Positions 8,429 through 16,441 of a DNA stretch of 35,334 nt are shown here, in pieces (the first letter of the stretch is position 1; every line of letters starts with the position of its first letter). The translations under genes and the position numbers were made by a program. Below the pieces are notes generated by a model, which worked only from the letters and a program-made list of their open reading frames with translations, made no database searches and was not told the DNA's origin. The DNA comes from Bacteroidales bacterium. Lineage in GTDB: Bacteria > Bacteroidota > Bacteroidia > Bacteroidales > UBA3824. The DNA lies in NCBI GenBank assembly GCA_024413595.1, contig JAKSUC010000002.1:1-35334 (forward strand), written 5' to 3'.

Positions 8429-9412
8429 TTATTCTGTAATTGTATATTTTTCTCCTGGAATTATATTGAAAATCAATTTATTGTTTTCAATTCTTGAGTT
8501 TATTTCCCCTTTAGAGTTTGTTACTTTAGCAGAAGTCCATTTTTTTGGTAATGAACGTTTTATGGTTAAAGGTTGATCAAATTTTGTGATTTTGCTTTGT
8601 GCAGAAACCATTACTTCAATTTCGTATCCATTTGAAACTTTTTTTTCTTTGATTGATAGAGAATTACGTTCCAATATATATTTAGAAACTTCAGCAAATG
8701 TTGCAACCCAATAATCATTTTGATTTTCGCTAACAAATTTTAGGTGATTGTCAAATTCTGTAGAGCTTATCGAAGAATAACCACCATCATTGTCTATTGC
8801 ATGAATTAAAAATGTTAACCAACCATTTTCTATAACTCCATTTTTCACCCATTTGTTAAAATCATCAGCTTTTTGAACATCAGTTTCTGCGCCAACGCAA
8901 ACGGATGTTATATCAAACATATTTTCAGGTGTTGCTTTTGCTACATGGCGATCGCAAGTTCTAGCTGAAATATAATATTCAGCAACAATATTATCATTTC
9001 CACGAGCACAATAAGGATAAACAAATGTTATACAAGGTTTTCCGATTTTTTCTTCTATAATTTGTTTGGCAGTTTCAAGTTCTTTACGTTGTTGTTCTTC
9101 TGATATTTGTCCAAAATTTGCATGAGTTATTGTGTGAGATGCAATTTCATGACCGTTGTTTGTTATTTGTTTCCAATCGTTCCAATCTTTCACCCAATCT
9201 ATTACAAGATTAAAAGATGCTTTAAAACCATATTTGTTTAGCAAAGGAACTGCAATAGGTAGTTGATTTGGTGTTCCATCATCAAAAGAATAAGTTACAG
9301 CTGATTTTTTGAAATCTAACCAAGTGGCAACTTCATAATCTTTAGGTAATTGCGCAATTGTGGAATTTATTGAAATAGCCATAATTAATGCTGTTATTAA
9401 TTGTTTTTTCAT
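8429..9412 (-). CDS. Secreted polysaccharide deacetylase (NodB-type, CE4)
   Basis: A 327-residue protein with a cleavable signal peptide (residues 1-20, ending NSTIA before Q). The catalytic domain of carbohydrate esterase family 4 follows. Motif 1 is YSFDDG (41-46; the second Asp is the expected metal ligand). Motif 2 is SHTITH (92-97; His93 and His97 as metal ligands). A motif-3-like VYPYCARG follows at about 131-138. These enzymes remove N- or O-acetyl groups from polysaccharides such as chitin oligomers, peptidoglycan or xylan in the periplasm or outside the cell. The C-terminal ~85 residues form a beta-rich tail (EIEVMVSAQSKITKF onward) of the kind that follows CE4 domains in some Bacteroidota enzymes. 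Single-gene transcript between two terminators. The substrate is not decidable from sequence. Confidence 0.9.
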   Translation of the reverse strand: MKKQLITALIMAISINSTIAQLPKDYEVATWLDFKKSAVTYSFDDGTPNQLPIAVPLLNKYGFKASFNLVIDWVKDWNDWKQITNNGHEIASHTITHANFGQISEEQQRKELETAKQIIEEKIGKPCITFVYPYCARGNDNIVAEYYISARTCDRHVAKATPENMFDITSVCVGAETDVQKADDFNKWVKNGVIENGWLTFLIHAIDNDGGYSSISSTEFDNHLKFVSENQNDYWVATFAEVSKYILERNSLSIKEKKVSNGYEIEVMVSAQSKITKFDQPLTIKRSLPKKWTSAKVTNSKGEINSRIENNKLIFNIIPGEKYTITE

Positions 9413-9488
9413 TTTTATTATTAAGTATTAAAAATTATTTTCCAAATTTATTAATAATTTTGGCTACAAAATATTAAAAAAACAAAAA

Positions 9489-9510
9489 AGGCAGAATTTA
9501 TTTTCTGCCT
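9489..9510. terminator. Terminator hairpin with T-runs on both strands
   Basis: Perfect 8-bp stem AGGCAGAA / TTCTGCCT with loop TTTATT. An A-run precedes and a T-run follows, so it can act in both directions. Its main use should be for the minus-strand gene at 9535-11796, whose stop is 25 bp away. Confidence 0.9.
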
Positions 9511-9534
9511 TTTTTTATTCTAAAAATCAATAAA

Positions 9535-11796
9535 TTAATTAGCTACATTTGTAGAGTCAGCAGCATTTACTGGTGCTTCTGGTGTAGAAATATATTTAAA
9601 AAATTCTTGAATTGGTGAACCTTCGTATGGTAAACCTAATCTTGATAATAATCCATTGAAATATAAAATCAAGAAAACAACAGCAAGAATAAATAATCCC
9701 CACCATAAAAATCTTAATTTAGATTTTTTCTTAGCAAAAGGATCAGTAAGTCCAACAGTTGGAAATTTTGCAATTTTTGTAAATGTTGCTCCAAATAAAA
9801 TATTTACAAAAGTGTGAGCATTTATTGCCCAACCATTAGCATTTAATAATGGAGATAAATTACGTTTTCTTAAATTCATCCATGCCATCAGCATTGAAGG
9901 ACCTGATATAAGGAGAATTATACCAATAATTGCAAAACACATTTTTAATGGTGATAATTCCAAAAAGCCACTAATTAAAGAAGCAATTGCCGAACCAATC
10001 ATTCCTAAAGCCATACCAATTGCGGCAAAAATTCCGCAATATTTAGCAATGTCAAATGCTTGTTGTTTTGGTTGTGTTGCATCAATTGGAGTTGTTCCAT
10101 CTGCAGGTTTTTCGGTTAGTTTGTCACCTGCGTTTGAAATTTTTCCAAAAGCCTCTTCTGTAATTTTGCTATCTTTACTTGATGCAAATTTTGTAATTTG
10201 TTCTTTAACAAAATTGCTAAATTTATGATAAGGAGACCAAAAAGCTTGACGAATACTAATTGGATTGTCAATAATTTTAGTAATGGTTGCATCCCAATCA
10301 CAGCCTTGACGGTCGTAAAATATGGCATGTTTTCCCACCATAATATTATCAATTTCGCCATCAGTTAAAGCTGCAACAATTTGTATTTTTTGATTTTTAA
10401 CTTTTGACTCGCAATCACAATAAATTAAAAACATACCGCTTGATGCTGCAGTTGCATTGTGTGCTGCCATATCTGATACTTTAATACATAAATCGCAGCT
10501 TCGTTGATCTATATAAAGAGTTCCTGCTTGGAATATTGCTTGACATTTTCTATCATAAAAATCGGTGAATGTTACAAAGTTTCGCAAGAATGTATGAAAA
10601 TCTCTATACAAATGTAAAAGTTTGTCAACAGATAAAATATCGTCAGACTCTGCTTTTAAACTTAAATCTTTTTCTACTAATTCAAGTAATTTATCTTTTT
10701 GATTATTAATTACAATTTCTTTAATATTATCTACTCCAATTTTTTCTACAATTTCACCAACTTTAGAATTTTTCCATTCTATAAAAGGAGTAAATTTAGC
10801 AGAAATTGAATTCCATTCTTTTTCAGAAATTTCTTGTTTACCAGCAAAATCTATATCAAAAATTAATGATTTTATATTGTTGAAAGCATTTTCCCAAGCA
10901 GGGTTAATTCCTTGATTTATAGGAAGTATTATTTTTTCAGAAACTCTAGCTAAAGGATAATTTGCAACTTTTTCAATATTTTGAGATAAATTTTCATCAG
11001 TAATTTGAGTTAATTTATCAAGTTGAATTTCCATTGCATTGTAAGTGTCTTTATTAAAAGCCACCATTTTACAACGAACAAAATAGTCGTTAACTTTTTC
11101 TTTTATAGCATTATAAGCTAAAAGAGCATCTTCTGTTTTGTCACCGTAAGGATAAATTGATAAATTATCGGTTTCTGATTTTGTAAACCATGTATAATAA
11201 TTAGTACATTCAGTATAGAATTGTTCAATTTTATCTTTGTCTATACCTGGTTGTCCACTTCGATCTTGAATAGAACCTAAGCAATCTATAATGTAGGTAA
11301 TCAGTTTTTTATGATTATCATCATCAGTTGAATTTTCTGTAATAATTCCATCTCCATTAAATTTAGTTTTTGCAAAAATTGCAATGCTGTCAGATGTGTC
11401 TGATATTGATATAGACTCTTTTTCTAATTGAAGATTATCAAGTATTTGTTTAGCAGAATTATACAAACGTTTACCTTCTTCATTATCTTGATTTATACAA
11501 TCTAAACGTATTTCAGAGTCGTGATTTATAAGTAAATCAGGATTTTTGATAACTGAAGTTAACCATTTTGAAGTTTCAACAATATCTTTTACTCTAATTT
11601 TGCCATCATGATCACAATCTAAAATTTCAAGAGTTTTTTCGTCAAATTCTAAACCTTTTGAAGGACAACTTAATACATTCCACATTTTTTGATCTAGTTC
11701 TGGTAAATGTACAATGTCTTCTCCCGTTTCGATATTTACACGAGTTGCTCCTCCAATTTTAGAAAATTTCCATTTATAATTTGAATTATTTTCCAT
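9535..11796 (-). CDS. Large EF-hand-like integral membrane protein, function unknown
   Basis: A 753-residue protein without signal peptide. Residues 60-71 (DCDHDGKIRVKD) fit a canonical 12-residue EF-hand calcium loop, with Asp at positions 1, 3, 5 and 12 and Gly at 6. A second, degenerate loop is near NGDGIITEN (about 147-155). The middle (roughly 160-560) is a soluble, mostly helical region with a Cys-containing segment around CDLC and CDCES. The C-terminal quarter has about four membrane segments: CGIFAAIGMALGMIGSAIA, MCFAIIGIILLISGPSMLM, a weaker one near FVNILFGATF, and WWGLFILAVVFLILYF. The large domain is probably cytoplasmic with a C-terminal membrane anchor. I recall similar EF-hand hypothetical proteins of this size in gut Bacteroidota, but no known role. 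It is flanked by its own terminator and reads as a single-gene unit. Confidence 0.8.
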   Translation of the reverse strand: MENNSNYKWKFSKIGGATRVNIETGEDIVHLPELDQKMWNVLSCPSKGLEFDEKTLEILDCDHDGKIRVKDIVETSKWLTSVIKNPDLLINHDSEIRLDCINQDNEEGKRLYNSAKQILDNLQLEKESISISDTSDSIAIFAKTKFNGDGIITENSTDDDNHKKLITYIIDCLGSIQDRSGQPGIDKDKIEQFYTECTNYYTWFTKSETDNLSIYPYGDKTEDALLAYNAIKEKVNDYFVRCKMVAFNKDTYNAMEIQLDKLTQITDENLSQNIEKVANYPLARVSEKIILPINQGINPAWENAFNNIKSLIFDIDFAGKQEISEKEWNSISAKFTPFIEWKNSKVGEIVEKIGVDNIKEIVINNQKDKLLELVEKDLSLKAESDDILSVDKLLHLYRDFHTFLRNFVTFTDFYDRKCQAIFQAGTLYIDQRSCDLCIKVSDMAAHNATAASSGMFLIYCDCESKVKNQKIQIVAALTDGEIDNIMVGKHAIFYDRQGCDWDATITKIIDNPISIRQAFWSPYHKFSNFVKEQITKFASSKDSKITEEAFGKISNAGDKLTEKPADGTTPIDATQPKQQAFDIAKYCGIFAAIGMALGMIGSAIASLISGFLELSPLKMCFAIIGIILLISGPSMLMAWMNLRKRNLSPLLNANGWAINAHTFVNILFGATFTKIAKFPTVGLTDPFAKKKSKLRFLWWGLFILAVVFLILYFNGLLSRLGLPYEGSPIQEFFKYISTPEAPVNAADSTNVAN

Positions 11797-11998
11797 TTTT
11801 GTATTGTTATTATTTCATTTTCCAAATTTATGGATTATTAATTAAAAAGTCAAGATTTTTTGTTGCTTATAGATTTTGTTGTAAGAATATTTACTGCAAG
11901 TCTAAGAGTTTTAGACTTACTAAGTTCTGGTAAAATATAATTATATTTGAATTTAAGGGAAATGATTTTTATTTTATTAACAATTATTTTGTCGAATA

Positions 11999-13012
11999 TT
12001 ATTCTAAATAATGTTTTATTATTTGAATATCAATTGATAAAAAATCAGCAATTTCTTCGATACTATTTCCTAATGAAAATAGTTTTTTTGCCATTTTTTT
12101 ATCTTTTTCAATCAATTTATTTTGTTGTTCTTCTAATTTATTTTGTTGTTCAACTAATTTATTTTCTTTTTCAGCTAGTTTACTTTGTTGTTCAACTAAT
12201 TTATTTTGTTGTTCGTTAACAATTTCTTTTAGATCTTTATTTTCATTTTCAAGATTAATGAAATTTTTCCAAGCATGTTGTTCTAAGTTAAGATTACCTT
12301 GTAATTGTTTGTCTCCAGATGCTTTTTGAAGAGCTTGTATCAAAATTTTATAATCTTCGGAGTCGTCAAAATATTCGTCGATTTCTATTTCGTGTTGAGG
12401 ATTATTTGGATTACATTCACAAAAAATAGTTAATAATCTGTCTAAATGCGTTTTAACGTTATTCTTAGTTAGTGGAGCTATCACAAATGTGATTTTGTGT
12501 GTTAACCCTTTAATATAATCATTGTTTTCTGGCACATTTATAACGTTTCCTTGTTGATCAAAAAAAACGTTTTCACCTTTCATTACTGAATATTTCAAAC
12601 CATCACCAAGTTCATGTCCTAAAATATAAATGGAATGTATAGGATATGGATGTTCAATTTCTTTAGTTCTGCCTTTATACGTTTGAATTATTTCTTTGTC
12701 ACATTTTGTTTTATCCATATAAAGAATGCCAAGATATTCTCTAAAACGCATTATTTCACCACTTTCCAGAGCTTTTTGAACTTCGATATGAATTAATTGG
12801 TTTTGATTATTATTATCAAGAATAGTTGCTGTAAAATCTAATTTAAATACATGTTTCCCATCTGGTAAAATTGCAGAATACTCATTATTGTTCATAGAAA
12901 TATCAACAATTTTAGTATTTAAAATATTACCAATCAAGACTTTTGCTACTCGTGGGTCTTGCATAATGTATTTAAATACAGTGTCGTATATCGGATTTAC
13001 TACTCTTGCCAT
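11999..13012 (-). CDS. Rpn-family PD-(D/E)XK nuclease / putative transposase
   Basis: A 337-residue protein of the Rpn/TIGR01784 family. The N-terminus begins with the family hallmark NPIYDTVFKYIM. The nuclease core shows KLDFTATI (Asp59) and IHIEVQ (Glu77, Gln79), the D...ExQ form of the PD-(D/E)XK site used by this family. Rpn proteins cut DNA and promote RecA-independent recombination; newer work links them to phage defence. The C-terminal ~75 residues form a coiled coil of five near-identical heptads (pattern NKLxEQQ), followed by a short helical domain (SIEEIADFLSIDIQIIKHYLE) that resembles an HTH tail common in these proteins. No terminal inverted repeats or target duplications are seen, so it is not part of a complete insertion sequence. 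Confidence 0.88.
   Translation of the reverse strand: MARVVNPIYDTVFKYIMQDPRVAKVLIGNILNTKIVDISMNNNEYSAILPDGKHVFKLDFTATILDNNNQNQLIHIEVQKALESGEIMRFREYLGILYMDKTKCDKEIIQTYKGRTKEIEHPYPIHSIYILGHELGDGLKYSVMKGENVFFDQQGNVINVPENNDYIKGLTHKITFVIAPLTKNNVKTHLDRLLTIFCECNPNNPQHEIEIDEYFDDSEDYKILIQALQKASGDKQLQGNLNLEQHAWKNFINLENENKDLKEIVNEQQNKLVEQQSKLAEKENKLVEQQNKLEEQQNKLIEKDKKMAKKLFSLGNSIEEIADFLSIDIQIIKHYLE
12101..12205 (-). repeat. Five in-frame 21-bp tandem repeats in the Rpn gene
   Basis: Five consecutive 21-bp units, each encoding one heptad of the coiled coil (NKLIEKD, NKLEEQQ, NKLVEQQ, SKLAEKE-like, NKLVEQQ when read on the minus strand). Two units (12143-12163 and 12185-12205) look identical. The unit length keeps the frame, so slippage would change coiled-coil length by whole heptads. 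Confidence 0.85.
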
Positions 13013-13076
13013 GTTTTTTTGAGTTTCAAATTTTGTTTTGCAAATTTAATAATTATTTTGATGATAGACAATAAAA

Positions 13077-13107
13077 AACGGATGATGGTATGTTTTCAGC
13101 ATCCGTT
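13077..13107 (-). terminator. Rho-independent terminator
   Basis: 8-bp stem AACGGATG / CATCCGTT with a 15-nt loop, followed by a T-run on the minus strand. It lies 28 bp past the stop of the dipeptidyl peptidase gene. Confidence 0.85.
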
Positions 13108-13135
13108 ATTATTAAATCAGAAAGTGTACTTTTAA

Positions 13136-15247
13136 TTATTTCAACAAAAAATCATCAAAATATTGTTCAATTTTTTTGAAAAGATGAACTCTGTCATGTC
13201 CTAAAACATTATGTTCGTGTTGAGGATAAACTGCATAATCTATCTGAACATCAGCATCTATGGCTTTTCGTAAAAGCATTAAACTATTTTGCCAAACAAC
13301 AACATTGTCAATATCACCATGAATTACCAAAAGTCGATCTTTTAGATTTCCAATTTTGTTTATAACAGCCGAATTTTCATAACCTTTAGGATTACTTTGT
13401 GGTGTATCCATATAACGTTCGCCGTACATTACTTCATAATATTTCCAATCACAAACTGGACCACCTGCAATTCCTGCTTTAAATTCGCCTGGATAAGTTG
13501 TTAACATATTGATTGTCATAAATCCTCCGTAACTCCAACCATGAATTCCAATTCTTGATTTATCTACAAAACTTAATGATTTTAAATAATCTAACCCAAC
13601 TTTTTGGTCTTCAGTTTCATATTTTCCTAAATTTCGATGAATAATATGTTCAAATTCAGCACCTCTATTTTCTGTTCCTCTATTATCCATACTAAAAACA
13701 ATATAGCCTTTTTGTGCAAAATATAATTTCCATAAACTTGCACCGTAAAGCCAACTTCCGTCAACTAGTTGATTATGTGGACCTCCGTATAAATAATCTA
13801 TTACAGGATATACTTTTGTTGAGTCAAATCCAATTGGTAAAATTAATCTTCCTGATAAATCAAATTTCCCATCTGCACTTTTTAAGTTTACTAAGCGAAT
13901 TTCTGGCATTTCAAAATCAGAAAAAGGATTTTTAATTTCTTTTAAAACTTTAATTTCTTTTCCATTTGATGTTTTTAAAGTACATTTCAATGCCATATCA
14001 GGAGATGAAAAATTATCAATAAATTGTGTACATTGTTTATTAAATTGTGCATTATGAACGCCTAATTCACTTGTTAAACAAGTAATTTTCCCTGATGTGT
14101 TAACTTTATAAATATCTTTATAAAGATAACCTTTTTTATTTGATTGAAAAAATATTTCACCATTATTTGTGCCATAAAGTTCTGTAACACAATAATTTCC
14201 TTTTGTTAATTGTTTACATTTTCCATTTTTAATATTGTATAAATATATGTGTCTAAAACCATCGCGTTCGCTTATCCAAACAAAATTATCATTGTCTACA
14301 AACATTGGAGGAATACATGGCTCAACCCATTCATTATTAGTTTCTTCAAATAGAGTTTTTTTGGTAACTATAGTATCTTGATTATAAGAATTTAACCAAG
14401 ATTTATAAACATTAAACCAAAGATGATTTTGTTCTCGATTGATTTCTGCAACTAGAATATTTTCTTCGTCTGGAGTCCAACATATATTGGTAAAATATCT
14501 ATTAACAGGTGACTCTGTAATCAAATATTTAACTTTTTGAGTGTTTGTTTCATAAACACCAATACTTACTTCATGACTTTTTTCACCAGCCATAGGATAA
14601 CGAAATGGCTTTTCTTTGGCAATTCGTTGTGTTATATCCACTTTAGGATATTCTGCAACCATTTTTTCATCCATTTTATAAAAAGCCATTTTTTTACCTG
14701 ATGGTGACCAAAAAATACCTTTGTCAATTCCAAATTCGTTTCTATGAACAGATGTACCATAAACTATACCATTTTCTTTCCTAATATTTATTTTATGGGT
14801 ACCCTTATAGTTTGAAACATAGAGATTTCCTTCGGATGAATATGCCACATGTTTATTATCGGGAGAAAATTCAAAATCTGCATAAATATCTTTAATAGAG
14901 TCTGTTACAGTTTTTGTATTTAAATCTACGCAATATAAAGTTGCATTTTGATTTGAATATACAAAAACAGAATTTATATCATACCAACTTGATACAAAAG
15001 TATATGTTGGTTTATTTTCTTTTTGTAATATAGAATTTATTTCATCTTTTTTGCTTTTTGTGTATTCATCCGAAATAAAATTACCTGTTTTATGTTCAAA
15101 ATAGCCACAAAAAGATGAAAAATCTTCTCTATTTATATCATTTCCTCCCCAAACTGTATTTTCTAATGTAAATTTTTTTTGAGAAAATATCGAGTTAGAA
15201 ATACTTAATACTAATCCTAGTAATATTACTTTTTTTAAATTTTTCAT
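13136..15247 (-). CDS. Secreted S9 dipeptidyl peptidase (DPP IV family)
   Basis: I choose the second Met (15245-15247), which starts the signal peptide MKNLKKVILLGLVLSISNS ending before QKKF. The longer reading from 15271 puts eight residues ahead of it and overlaps the upstream gene. The 703-residue product has an N-terminal DPPIV beta-propeller (about 70-440) and a C-terminal alpha/beta-hydrolase domain. The catalytic Ser is in GWSYGGF (about residue 572), the Asp in HGDIDNVV (about 647) and the His in YPQHEHNV (about 679). The propeller has an SPSGKKMAFYKMDE motif typical of this family. It removes X-Pro or X-Ala dipeptides from peptides in the periplasm and is widespread in peptide-fermenting Bacteroidales. 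It sits 13 bp after the endonuclease IV gene on the same strand and may be cotranscribed with it. Confidence 0.92.
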   Translation of the reverse strand: MKNLKKVILLGLVLSISNSIFSQKKFTLENTVWGGNDINREDFSSFCGYFEHKTGNFISDEYTKSKKDEINSILQKENKPTYTFVSSWYDINSVFVYSNQNATLYCVDLNTKTVTDSIKDIYADFEFSPDNKHVAYSSEGNLYVSNYKGTHKINIRKENGIVYGTSVHRNEFGIDKGIFWSPSGKKMAFYKMDEKMVAEYPKVDITQRIAKEKPFRYPMAGEKSHEVSIGVYETNTQKVKYLITESPVNRYFTNICWTPDEENILVAEINREQNHLWFNVYKSWLNSYNQDTIVTKKTLFEETNNEWVEPCIPPMFVDNDNFVWISERDGFRHIYLYNIKNGKCKQLTKGNYCVTELYGTNNGEIFFQSNKKGYLYKDIYKVNTSGKITCLTSELGVHNAQFNKQCTQFIDNFSSPDMALKCTLKTSNGKEIKVLKEIKNPFSDFEMPEIRLVNLKSADGKFDLSGRLILPIGFDSTKVYPVIDYLYGGPHNQLVDGSWLYGASLWKLYFAQKGYIVFSMDNRGTENRGAEFEHIIHRNLGKYETEDQKVGLDYLKSLSFVDKSRIGIHGWSYGGFMTINMLTTYPGEFKAGIAGGPVCDWKYYEVMYGERYMDTPQSNPKGYENSAVINKIGNLKDRLLVIHGDIDNVVVWQNSLMLLRKAIDADVQIDYAVYPQHEHNVLGHDRVHLFKKIEQYFDDFLLK

Positions 15248-15260
15248 ATCTTTAAAATTA

Positions 15261-16103
15261 TTACTCAGCAAACCCTTTTAACATAGAAATTTCATCAGCC
15301 CAAATAAGTTCGTCTGGAGTTTCTAAAATTAAAGGAATATTGTCAAATCTTTTGTCTTCCATAATTCTTTGGAAAGTTTCTTTGCCAATTGTACCGCAAC
15401 CAATAGAAGCATGTCGGTCAACTTTAGAACCTAATGGTTTCATAGCATCGTTTAAGTGCATGCCTTTTAGATATTTAAAACCAACAAGTTGATCAAATTC
15501 TTCCCAAATTCTTTCGTATTCATATTTGTCTGCCAAATTATAACCTGATGCAAAAGCGTGGCAAGTATCAATACAAACGCCAACACGATTTTTATCGTCA
15601 ACAAGACTTATAATTTTTTGTAAATGACCAAATGAATATCCCATGTTAGAACCTTGACCAGCAGTGTTTTCGATAACTGCGCACACATTTTCAGTTTCTT
15701 CCAAAGCCAAATTTATTGACTCTGCAATTCGTTCTAAACATAAATTAGGATCAATTTTTTTTAAGTGACTGCCTGGATGAAAATTAAGACGATTTAATCC
15801 TAATTGTTCACAGCGTTTCATTTCGTGAATAAAGGATTTTCTTGATTTGTCAAGTCCTTCATTTTCAGGACTTCCCAAGTTAATTAAATAACTATCATGC
15901 GGAAGAATTTGATCTGGTGTATATCCTAATTTTTTGCAATTAGATTTAAATTCTTCTATTTCGCTATCATTTAAATCATTAGCAAACCATTGGCGTTGAT
16001 TTTTTAAGAAAAGTGCAAATGCTGTAGCTCCAATAGCATAAGCATTAACAGGAGCGTTTTGAACGCCACCTGACGCACTTACATGTGCTCCAATATATTT
16101 CAT
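15261..16103 (-). CDS. nfo: Endonuclease IV (AP endonuclease)
   Basis: A 280-residue TIM-barrel enzyme that cuts DNA 5' of abasic sites in base excision repair. The N-terminus [13 protein letters not shown] is close to that of the E. coli enzyme. The metal ligands fall at the same residue numbers as in E. coli Nfo: His69, His109, Glu145, Asp179, His182, His216, Asp229, His231 and Glu261. The length is also close (285 in E. coli). All ligands are present, so it should be active in the cytoplasm with three zinc ions. It is divergent from the B12 operon, with about 75 bp between its start and the promoter of that operon. Confidence 0.96.
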   Translation of the reverse strand: MKYIGAHVSASGGVQNAPVNAYAIGATAFALFLKNQRQWFANDLNDSEIEEFKSNCKKLGYTPDQILPHDSYLINLGSPENEGLDKSRKSFIHEMKRCEQLGLNRLNFHPGSHLKKIDPNLCLERIAESINLALEETENVCAVIENTAGQGSNMGYSFGHLQKIISLVDDKNRVGVCIDTCHAFASGYNLADKYEYERIWEEFDQLVGFKYLKGMHLNDAMKPLGSKVDRHASIGCGTIGKETFQRIMEDKRFDNIPLILETPDELIWADEISMLKGFAE

Positions 16104-16177
16104 GTTGTGATTTTTGTTTTATTTTTACGCAATATTGCAAAAAATAATTTTTTAATACAAAAAAATTTAAATCAAAT

Positions 16178-16209
16178 GTTGTTGAATTAGTTTCTTATAA
16201 TTAATTTTG
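16178..16209 (+). promoter_or_regulatory. Promoter of the B12 uptake operon
   Basis: A Bacteroidota-type -7 box TAATTTTG (16202-16209, matches TAnnTTTG) with an upstream GTTG (16178-16181) at about 20 bp spacing, as expected for the -33 element. It lies just upstream of the cobalamin riboswitch. Transcription would start near 16215. Confidence 0.6.
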
Positions 16210-16221
16210 CCACGTTTTGTT

Positions 16222-16378
16222 GCTTAACGGAGTTCTTCGTTTGGCATTAAAAGGGAATTCGGTGAAAATCCGAGACAGTCCCGCTACTGTAAACTCATTA
16301 TATATCAATTCATTACTCATGCCACTGCAATTTTTTTTGTGGGAAGGCGAATTGATTAGAGTAAGTCAGGAGACCTGC
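16222..16378 (+). promoter_or_regulatory. Cobalamin (AdoCbl) riboswitch
   Basis: The conserved core is easy to read: AAGGGAATTCGGTGAAAATC at 16251-16270, then CCGAGACAGTCCCGCTACTG, then GCCACTG (16321-16327) facing GTGGGAAGGC, and the B12 box AGTCAGGAGACCTGC at 16364-16378. This is the standard order of a class-I cobalamin riboswitch. It lies 64 bp before the start of the TonB-dependent receptor and should repress the downstream operon when B12 is plentiful. The 5' boundary is approximate. Confidence 0.95.
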
Positions 16379-16441
16379 AAAACATTTTTGGCTACATAAC
16401 TTCGAGGAAAGTGATTGTAGATACTTTGTAAATAATTTAAA

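Noticed and set aside
11898..11918. Palindrome AAGTCTAA / TTAGACTT as terminator of the Rpn gene
   Set aside because: No T-run follows on either strand and the stem is AT-rich. It may be chance or a protein site; not called.
12101..12205. CRISPR-like array
   Set aside because: The 21-bp repeats are contiguous, without spacers, and encode coiled-coil heptads.
11947..12219. Plus-strand reading frame rich in YFVVQLIYF repeats
   Set aside because: It is the antisense shadow of the heptad repeats in the Rpn gene. The minus-strand frame has clear family motifs.
11999..13012. Insertion sequence built on the Rpn/putative transposase gene
   Set aside because: No terminal inverted repeats or target-site duplication are visible, and Rpn proteins are usually not parts of IS elements.
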